From Tipula vernalis (taxonomy: Eukaryota; Arthropoda; Insecta; Diptera; Tipulidae), in contig OY282560.1 of the NCBI GenBank assembly GCA_958295665.1, forward strand, positions 40,673,044-40,737,043: a stretch of DNA of 64,000 bases. The letters are read 5' to 3'. A program made the position numbers and the translations under genes. Below, one piece after another: positions 56,060 to 64,000 of the stretch. A model generated the notes under the pieces. The model was not told the DNA's origin. It did not search any database and was given only the letters and a program-made list of their open reading frames with translations. The stretch's first letter is position 1. Every line of letters starts with the position of its first letter.

Positions 56060-56490
56060 GGAACTCGGAGCACTTCCGTTCAATTCATCGCTCTTTAGAT
56101 AGATAGGGAGCAGAACATTGCATTCGAAATTTTAGTCAGCAGCAGATGACAACATTCACAAAAATTTTCGAGCTACAGATTTCGAGAATAATCACCAGGA
56201 CAACGATTTATTTCTAGATGGGTTCAGGAGGATCCGGAAGGATATACCTTTACAATATGTTGATGAATCTTAAAGGTAGAGGACAAATCGTACTGTCATT
56301 TACAACAATAGGAATATTTGTACCACTGTTAGAAACTTCAACACCTTACATGAAGGAGACAAACTCTGAAGTGGAATATTTCGACACTGACAATGTTGTG
56401 AAACTTCGACTACAAATAAGTCATGTGATTGGTGTCAATTCGCAATTTGAATCTAAAACAGGGACTCTACAATGGAACTTGCTATAAAAA
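56060..56490 (+). pseudogene. Helitron PIF1-like helicase fragment
   Basis: LFLDGSGGSGRIYLYNMLMN covers the Walker A region (about 56208-56255), followed by LKGRGQIVLSFTTIGIFV and PLLETSTPYMK, as in Helitron helicases. In functional relatives the P-loop reads GSGGSGKT; here Lys is Arg and Thr is Ile, so ATP binding would be lost. Only about 90 codons remain, with a stop at 56485. Confidence 0.72.
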
Positions 56491-57311
56491 ACAGATCCCA
56501 GAAATCATTGTCCAATGTCAATTTTTGTTTTTTTGTTGAATAGATTTCGTCGTTGAAATCAGCTTCTATATTTGGAGTTGATGCAATCGCTGGAAAAAAT
56601 TCAGTTCAATTTTCCCGTGGGAACCTGGCAAAATTCGATTTTCTAAAATTCGTTAAAATCATTGTCACCTCAATACAATCCATTTTCAAACATAACAGAA
56701 CACTATAGAGTCTGAATTTACACCAAGTTATTAATGATTGTAGGAAAATTCAATTTTCCACGAGAACCGTAAATTTAAATAGAACAATCTTAGAGGGTGA
56801 TTTTATAACAATTCTCAATATTTTTTTGATTCAGCTTTTAAGAAAGTGGGGCGAAATTTTGCAACGCATGAATATTGAAAAAATTCTTCAATACTATCCC
56901 CGCATCAATCAATTGTAATTTTCAGCTGACTATAGACTTAAAATTTCCTGACGATCAGCTATCGACAGTAATGCCTTTAGAGGTTGTTTTTATACAAAAT
57001 TTCTAATAACTTTAGGAAAATCGAATATTCTATTGCTGTTGGAGGATTTTATACCAATTTTAAATGTTATTTGGAATCCGCGGGCTTACAAAAATTTTCC
57101 ACGGGTAAGTAAAGTAGTGAACGATGTTTTGCCACGTACAACTATAACGGCAATAATTTATATAACCAAAACTGCATTATCGACTTTTTTGTTTCGGCAA
57201 TAGGATCAGAAAATTTCGGAATAGTATGTATTAAATAAAGTATTTTTATTGCTGAGTAAATTGCTTAACCTTTCTTTTAAACTTGGCTTGAGGAGTGTTC
57301 TGGGAATACTC
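56491..57311. repeat. Diverged copies of foldback FB-C subrepeats
   Basis: The segment near 56570-56660 (CAATCGCTGGAAAAAATTCAG, TTCCCGTGGGAA, AAATTCGATTTTC) matches the subrepeat of the foldback at 57322-58336. Weaker echoes follow at 56755 and 57010. This may be an older, decayed member of the family. The last bases (57280-57311) read GVFWEYS in the frame that continues beyond the foldback. Confidence 0.5.
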
Positions 57312-58346
57312 CAGAGTTCCACCCTGTTAAAGTTAGCCGAAAGTTTCCAGCCGAAAGTGAAAAGTCGATAATGCAGATTATGTTATTTACATTCCAGCCG
57401 AAAATATACCAGCCTCTAGAATGTTATGTCTGGAGATGGATTGCATTGATGTGACTTGTCAATGGCTATCGCAGGAAAAAAATTCAGTTTAAGTTTCCCG
57501 TAAGAAATCTCGGAAAATTCAAAAAAGTTTCCAGCCGAAAGTAAGAAATGGATGAATAAAATCAGCCTCTAGAGTGTTATGTCTGGAGATGGTTTGCATT
57601 GATGTGACTTGTCAATAGCTATCGCAGGAAAAAAATTCTGTTCATGTTTCCCGTGGGAAATCTCGGAAAATTCGATTTTCCAAAAATTATTAGAAAATTT
57701 GTATAAAATCAGCCTCTAGAGTGTCAGTTCAAGTTTCCCGTGGAAAATCTCGGAAAAATCAAAAAAGTTTCCAGCCGAAAGTAAGAAATAGATGAATAAA
57801 ATAAGCCTGTAAAATGTTATGTTTGGAGATGGATTGTATTGATGTGACTTGTCAATAGTTATCGCAGGAAAAAAATTCCGCTCAAGTTTCCCGTGGGAAA
57901 TTTTTGAAAAATCGAATTTTTCGAGATTTCCCACGGGAAACTTGAACAGAATTTTTTCATTCGATAGCTATTGACAAATCACATAAACACGATTCAGCTT
58001 CAGATATTTACTCTAGAGGCTGATTTTATTCCAATTTTGTTTATTCTTCTGATTTTCCGATATTTTCTACGAAGCAAAGTTTTACATGTAAATTTATTTA
58101 CAAAATTTTTTATTTAAATCTATATATCCTACATATTTACTTTCGGCTGATAACTTGTAAATTTTTTATTTTCGGTTGGAATGTTATATCATAATCTGCA
58201 TTATCGATTTTTTACTGTTGAATGGGATTAAGCAATCTGCATTACCATTTTTGTTTTACTTTCGGCTGGACTATCACAATCTGCATTATCGACTTTTCGC
58301 TTTCGGATGGCAACTTTCGGTTAAATTTAACAGTATCAGAGTTCCA
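57312..58346. mobile_element. Foldback element FB-C with 10-bp target duplication
   Basis: CAGAGTTCCA occurs at 57312-57321 and 58337-58346. Between them lie 1015 bp with inverted ends: the left starts CCCTGTTAAAGTTAGCCGAA, the right reversed starts ATACTGTTAAATTTAACCG. The next blocks, CCAGCCGAAAGTGAAAAG and TCGATAATGCAGATT, are shared between the ends. The interior has direct subrepeats of about 150 bp starting near 57410, 57563, 57710 (shortened) and 57803, each with TCTGGAGATGGATTGCATTG and TTTCCCGTGGGAAA, and an inverted copy at about 57915-58030. No ORF with recognisable content. The architecture matches the other two foldbacks, but the sequence is different. Confidence 0.85.
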
Positions 58347-58810
58347 TCGAATCGTTCAGGCAAGTCGATTTGTTTGAAAAACTCGACAAAGAAAAATATG
58401 TAGATTCGGCTAAACATATACATATGTCAGGGCTGACATATGAGAGAAACCTTCGCTGGTTTGGTGCGAGCACGTTGGTTATTATTGATAAGCTCAATCA
58501 ACAGTTGAGGTTTTATTTAGACCCGAAGTACTAAAATTTGGGTTTGATTTAGAGCCAAGGGGAAAAGCCTGGACCAAGTTGAAATGTTCACAGTTTTAGA
58601 TCTCAAAGGTAGACTCAGGTTAGTCGAACTTGATGAGAAGTCAAGTAATATTTATTGTTTCAATACTCCATTTGGTTATTTCAAATTCAACAAGTTCTAA
58701 TTTGAATTGTATGTTTCTGATGAAGTGTTTCAAATGTATATTTCCGAACTCAATTAGTTTTGAAAATTCAAACTCGTTATCTACTATGATATTTGAATAA
58801 CAATCATAGG
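58347..58810 (+). pseudogene. Ty3/gypsy reverse transcriptase fragment
   Basis: Motifs in order: LVIIDKLNQQLRFYLDPKY (about 58468-58525), FTVLDLK (the catalytic-Asp A motif region, about 58590), LVELDEKSSNIYCFNTPFGY (about 58620-58680), then KFNKF and a degenerate tail to about 58800. This is RT of a K02A2.6-like gypsy. The short stretch GVFWEYSRVP left of the foldback continues in the same frame on its right side, so the foldback probably sits in this pol. The order is intact but stops are present and YxDD is lost. Confidence 0.68.
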
Positions 58811-58948
58811 TATAGAAGATATGACTATAGATTTGTTTCCTTTTCGTTATTCTTAATCAAGGTGTTAATGAACCTTAACTTCCAGTATACACCTGAATTT
58901 ATTAAGAGTTCAAAAGTGTAGGAAAATCAACAAAACATTAGTTCTGTA

Positions 58949-58980
<32 letters not shown>

Positions 58981-59659
58981 TTTTCGCAAATCAGACAAAT
59001 TATTCCTAAGAGCAATAAACCACAATCGACAATCAGTATTTGCCATTCAATAAAATACTAAAGTGTTAAAATCACATTAAAACATTCTACCTCCACATAC
59101 TACAGTCGGCGTTTAGAAATTCTTTAATAATCAATCGATATCACCCCAATTCAACCCTCATACATATGCGCCACCGTATATCGAACAGTCTGATTAAAAC
59201 ATAAAAATTGAAATGTGACAAATACGCTGTAGAAAATAAATATTGAAAATCCATTTTTGGATTACTATACATACATCAGATTGGAGCAGCAACAACAACA
59301 ACAACAACGAATATAAATAAAACATTCGTATACTTGACAACAACAATATGGGATATACTATATACCGCTCATGCTCTCAAACCAGATGAAAACATTCCAA
59401 AAACCAACATCTGGTTCGGGGAGGAACACAAATATCCAAAACCATATACATTGACTAGCTTTTATCAATTCCACATCAATTTTGAATTATACAACAACCG
59501 AGTAACAACAAAAATGAAAATAAAGTTTTCAATCCATTATGCATGAACAGAAAAATACAACAAAAAAAAAAAATTCGGAATTGAATGGATGACTGGCACA
59601 CAAATACACAATACACACAAAAAAAAACGAAATCCTAATTTTCCTTCTCTTTAACACAC
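58811..59659. other. No gene; microsatellites
   Basis: (TA)n at 58953-58973 and (CAA)n at 59287-59309. A 70-codon frame at 59334-59546 has no recognisable domain. Confidence 0.4.
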
Positions 59660-60345
59660 ACAAAAAAAGAAAAACACTTTAATTCGATTTACACTTTAAA
59701 CCCACTTGAGATGTTATACAACAACAATAAAGTCGCTCAAGAAAATACAAAAAAAAAAAAAGGACGAAAACGAAATGTAAAATCCTTGACAATACATTTC
59801 ATTTTCATTTGGCATTGATCGAAAAGAATAGTGTAAGCGTACACATTATTATATTCTGGTGTGATGGAAAACTCACACCACATCTTTTTGTCAGGTAGGT
59901 AGGTGTATAACCCTTTTTTAGACATATTTTCTTAAATTCATGCCAATCGATTTTCTTTGTTGTTTTGTACTATGTATACGTTCCTAAACATTGTCCTTAT
60001 TGAAATATACGATGTGTGTCTTCATTTATAGAAAACATCTATACAACTGAGTACACATGAAATAGTCATCAACTAAGATTAGATTCTAATCAGAGATACA
60101 ATATTAAGAAGTAACACATTTAAGTATGTATATATGTACATATAAAATATTGTAGGGTGTATGATTCAATTCGATTTGATATTCCTCTGTGTACATTAAT
60201 TCAACTTATTGGGGCACAATATGGTAATTTTATCTATTATTGGCAAACACAGCCAATTGATATTCTGTCAACATATGTTTGACAAAATTATTTATTGTTT
60301 TTAACGTTTGTTTAGCTATGTATGTGAATATTATAATGGGTCTTA
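59660..60345 (+). repeat. Duplicated non-coding segment, copy 2
   Basis: Colinear with 50850-51310 in the same orientation, with the best matches at AAACACTTTAATTCGATTTA, AACCCACTTGAGATG, ATGAAATAGTCATC, TATGGTAATTTTA and ATTCTGTC. Copy 2 is longer because extra AT-rich sequence separates the first two blocks from the rest. No gene recognised. Confidence 0.6.
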
Positions 60346-61359
60346 TTCCCGCAAAGTGTTAGTCACGTTTAGTCGATGGGTGGTGTAAATTAATTTCAAT
60401 GTTTGCGTTCCGACCTACAACATACAAAAGACTATTTTATTGGTAATAATTTGTATTCTCTATTTGTAGTTTGAATACCTTGTAAATACTATTCTCAATT
60501 CATCGATTCACTCTTCACAGTCTGACTTCTTTACATATGACCTGTCTGTTTGACCCCCTCAATTATGCTATTTGCCCTAAAAATGTTTCTCTCTGAGAAT
60601 GTATTAGTAAAAATAATAAATCTCTCGTTATCACGAATTATGTGGAAAAATACATTAAAACGAAATTTAATTTAAAAAATTGTTTAATTTAATATTCGAG
60701 TATTCAGGGATTCGCTATAGCCAAAAAAGCATAACAACTTACAGAATTCTAGCGGAAAACTGTGTTAAGACATATAAAATAAATAGAAAATATAAATTCC
60801 AAGAGGAGTTATCCAAGATGAGAACCGAAATACTTATTCAGTTTTCCATGGAAATAACCTAACCTAAAAATGTATCTACTAACTTGTGGCATCATGCGGA
60901 CAATTGTAGATGACGGAATTATTTTCATAATTATTAAACACAAAAGTGATACATTAAACTGATTTTAAACCATCCGTCAAAGATGTAAAGAGCATTACAA
61001 AAAAACATGTCAAAGCTCGTCGATGCCAATCAACAGGACACTCTTCGAGTTCGTGATATTTAAAGTGTCCCGATGCAAATATGATAATAAATCAATTTCG
61101 TCAATTATATTATGTCAATATTTCTAGTGTTCCTTAACATCGTATTTCAATTAGATCAATTTCTAAAAGTTGTTTCCTTCTATAGTCTACAATATCCTAT
61201 ATTTCAAAATGTTCAAATCTGTATTCATTACTATTTTCTGAAACAAAGTTATCAATACTTGAACCCAAAATAGATTTCCTACATTTTAAAACCGATTCTC
61301 TGTCGACAAATATCAATAATCATAAGTATATCAAGCTATAAATTACTATTTTAAAAAAA
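60346..61359. other. No gene recognised
   Basis: AT-rich. A 60-codon frame at 60680-60862 is unsupported. Confidence 0.4.
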
Positions 61360-62467
61360 CGGATCCTCCTATTTTTAGTTGATACAGAAGCCGATGTTAG
61401 CGTTTTAAAGATGGATCTAGTGATTCCTGAAATAATTAGTTTCCGAAGCTAAGTTGTGAAATATTTGGAAATTCTACCAAATTCCGATATTATTCAACAT
61501 CAAGTAAAGATTTCTTCTTAAAGTATCATTGTAGAAGAGATTACCGAAAAAATATTCTTGAAATCCGATCAGGAAAAATATGTACATATATTACCGTTAG
61601 TGTCTGAATTATCTGAAACAGTCATACCAGCTCGTTACGAAAAAGTTTTTCGAATCCCAGTAAATAGTTTGCGTCACCAAGATTTCATTTGTAAATCGCA
61701 GAAAATTTACCCCGGAGTTTTCATAGGAAATTCAATTTCTAGAGTAAAATTGAGTACGAAGTGGTTAACAAGCCAGAAAGGTTTAACAACAATGCGGACG
61801 CTCTAAGCTAAGTGAATATTACTACAGATACCAACATTTTTGCAGTAACTCGGGCTATTTCGAAAAAATCAAACGAAATTGACAATAAACAAATTAATTC
61901 TTTACCTGAAAATTTACCAGCTAGAACTGCAACTTCACTGTCCGATTTAATACCTAAAACTCAAATTTCACAGTCAAACAATTCTCATGTATTGAAACGA
62001 CCGGTTCAGTTTATTCAGGATAATACAGAAAATAGTAGAATTATTCGTGCATTACATGATAACGGACGGTGCAATGTTTGCGTATAATTCGACTACACAC
62101 TCGCCAACGAACTTAATGCCGTTCGAATTTTTACATGGTTTCAAACCAAAATTACCAACCTCGATTTTGTCAAACGCGCCAATTTACAATTTTGATGATT
62201 ATTTATCGCAATTGAAGTATAAATTAAGAAAATCTTATGAAAAAGCTAGAGAAAACCTCCTCAAACAAAAGCAAAAATACGAAAGCAAACTATGACAAAT
62301 CACTACTAAATTCAAATACTTTCAATATTGGAGATATGGTTCTTTTGGAGAATTCAAAGTCAAAAAACAAATTCGAGCATTTATTCATGGATCCATTCCA
62401 ACTGGTAGAGATTAATTCCGACGTAAACAGCCGTATTAAGATTGACAAAAGTACTCGAGTTGTACAT
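61360..62467 (+). pseudogene. Ty3/gypsy remnant (protease and integrase tail)
   Basis: A protease-like LVDTEADVSVLK (about 61375-61410) has DTE where DTG is expected, so the active-site Gly is lost. IPARYEKVFRIPVNSL and YPGVFIGNSISRV (61630-61745) are linker blocks before RT. RT and RNase H are absent. A piece near 61815 (TDTNIFAVTRAISKK) and the integrase tail MFAYNSTTHSPTNLMPFEFL, HGFKPKLPTSI and NIGDMVLLENS, ending VVHNF at 62470, follow. Large internal deletions. The right end is cut by a LINE. Confidence 0.75.
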
Positions 62468-64000
62468 AATTTTTTTTTTTTAATGAGGAAGGTGGAAATG
62501 CATTTATGCAATTACCGACTAAAACCATCTTCTTCCTCCTCCTTCAGACTAGCCTGGGACTGTTTACCACATTACTTCGGGCTAGTCTGTGTTTTCGTTG
62601 CTCTCTTCGAGCTACCTCTTGCCTTATGGGAAATTATCCAAATCCCTCTTTTTACTCCTAAGGACTCCATCTACGTATATCGTGAGACGAGATCCCACCA
62701 AACAGCTCCTAGTAGCATAATGCTCACTGCCGTTTCAGGCGACCAATTACCCACCTCTAGCTCCAGGTTTGCTATTCTGTCCTGCCATGCTAGGCACCGG
62801 AAGAAAGTGTGCTCTACGTCATCCTCCATACATGGGCAGTATAGGCATTCGGCCGACGTTACTTTCCTCATTTTAAAAAGATATTCCCGGAAGAACCCGT
62901 GGCCGCTGAGGAATTGGGTCAGGTAGAACCCAACCTCCCCGTGGCCGCTGAGGAATTGGGTTAGGTATTACCCAACCTCCCCGTGCGTTCTTTCCACCCA
63001 GGGGCTTATGTGTTCAATAAGCGGCACTGTCCACCTGCCTGTTGTTCCTTGCTCCCATAAACTCTGCCACAGCTCCAAGGTGCGACCCCTCCCTTCCAGA
63101 CTCGCTGTTTTTCGTCCAACCTCCGACTTTCGCTCGTATATATATTTACGTTCCTTTGCCAGAATATGTATAGGGATGCACCAAGCTATTAAGGGGAAAG
63201 CTGCCCCGGAAGCTGTGCGATAGGTCGATGCCACCCGTAACGCGCTCCGTCTTTGTACTTGTGATAGCCTCTTCCGGTATGTTTCCTTTTCCATGGAGTT
63301 GCCCATACTTCCGCTCCGTAAAGAAGGAGAGATTGATCGGCTGGCATTAAAAGCGTTTCCTAGCGGGCCACCAACATTAGCCATTATACGACTTACAGCT
63401 GTAACTAAGCTCATTTTACAATCAATGAATATACCCAAGTATTTGACTAATGGCTTAACATTTATGACGTTGCTACCACCCCACGTCGGGATAGATGTCT
63501 GGATTCTCCTCTTCGTCAAAATAGCTATCTCGATTTTACTGAGTGCTAGGGCTAGACCGTGCTTTTCCATATATCCATTTTTCGTTCGCATTACCTGATT
63601 CTCTTTACTGCTTCCGTAACCTCTCTGATTGCGCCGATCGTGGAACGCCCAGCTCTGAAGCCATATTGCCTAGGCGAGAGATCTCCTGCTGCTTGGATCG
63701 CCGATATGAGTCTTGCTCGGATTAGCTTCTCCAAAACTTTGCCGTATCCAGCATACATAAGGGTCGAAAGGATGAGGGTAGGTCAGGGTCACCATCTTCT
63801 TTTCTAATTAACACCAACCGTGCCCTTTCCATTTGAAGCTAAAACTCCTTCCACCAGGCAAGCGTTGTACATCTCCAGCATTATTTTAGGATCCTGCTGT
63901 GGGCAACGATTTTCAAGACTTCATTTGGAATTTCATCCGGGCCAGGAGCATTCTTGCTTTTTAAAGACGAAATAGCGTTCTGTAGCTCTATTTAGGTAAA
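62468..64000 (-). pseudogene. R1-like LINE ORF2, partial (runs off the window)
   Basis: On the minus strand from 64000: SLKSKNAPGPDEIPNEVLKI, YGFRAGRSTIGAIREVTEAV (about 63610-63660), then a jump directly to LALALSKIEIAILTKRR and VKYLGIFIDCKMSLVTAVSR (63420-63560), so the RT centre with the catalytic box is deleted. The thumb continues RIMANVGGP, RRSALRVASTYRTASGAAF and IPIHILAKE. A Cys-His domain follows (CLYCPCMEDDVEHTFFRC, about 62810-62850), the zinc knuckle typical of the R1 group. The 3' end has a poly(A), seen as T13 at 62469-62481, which abuts the gypsy integrase. Confidence 0.78.
62897..62983. repeat. 41-bp tandem duplication in LINE 3' region
   Basis: GTGGCCGCTGAGGAATTGGG occurs at about 62900 and again at about 62941, each followed by CCCAACCTCCCC. 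Two units with four differences. It lies within the minus-strand LINE between the thumb and the Cys-His domain. Confidence 0.7.

Noticed and set aside
50850..60345. Assembly haplotype duplication
   Set aside because: The two copies are too diverged and separated by different insertions; an ancient duplication or repeat is more likely.

Overview
The window looks like AT-rich intergenic or intronic DNA from an insect, most probably a fly. The evidence is the mix of LINEs (Jockey-like, R1-like, LOA-like, CR1/Jockey-like), Ty3/gypsy and BEL/Pao retroelements, Tc1/mariner, Harbinger, Helitron and CACTA-like fragments, tRNA-derived SINEs, and introns of 62-72 nt in the two best-preserved transposons. 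No convincing single-copy host gene, rRNA gene or functional tRNA gene was found. Almost every recognisable protein belongs to a mobile element, and most are broken. Species identity is not deducible with confidence.

Layout: 0-2.5 kb holds two SINE-like fragments and a stray foldback arm. 2.55-6.3 kb is a two-gene DNA transposon (tnp2-like transposase plus a DUF4806 protein) with TTACGTA-rich ends. 6.7-11.5 kb is a patchwork of decayed gypsy pieces, a short repeat family and a LINE fragment. 14.1 kb holds a small palindromic MITE. 15.5-19.3 kb is a gypsy gag-pol remnant whose gag is split by a 1.26 kb foldback element with a 10-bp target duplication. 21.7-26.1 kb (minus) is a BEL/Pao remnant abutting a LINE, with a SINE at 26.2-26.5 kb. 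28.3-31.8 kb carries gypsy, Harbinger, Tc1 and BEL/Pao fragments. 32.0-38.07 kb is a CACTA-like element with two minus-strand genes. 38.2-42.5 kb is a Jockey-like LINE. 44.52-45.95 kb is a phase-perfect 11-bp minisatellite. 48.15-50.68 kb is a second, larger foldback element with a 9-bp target duplication and a 113-aa ORF in its centre. 51.9-54.8 kb is an LOA-like LINE. 55-56.5 kb holds mariner and Helitron scraps. 57.3-58.8 kb is a third foldback element with a 10-bp target duplication, next to a gypsy RT fragment and probably inside the same element. 61.4-64 kb is a gypsy remnant interrupted by an R1-like LINE that runs off the window.

The most interesting signal is three sequence-unrelated foldback elements within 43 kb. 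Each has long inverted arms containing tandem subrepeats and each is flanked by a perfect 9-10-bp direct repeat; one carries an unassigned ORF. A second signal is that the two best-preserved DNA transposons are interrupted mainly at mononucleotide A/T runs, nearly always as if one base were missing. That points either to slippage or to homopolymer under-calling in the assembly.
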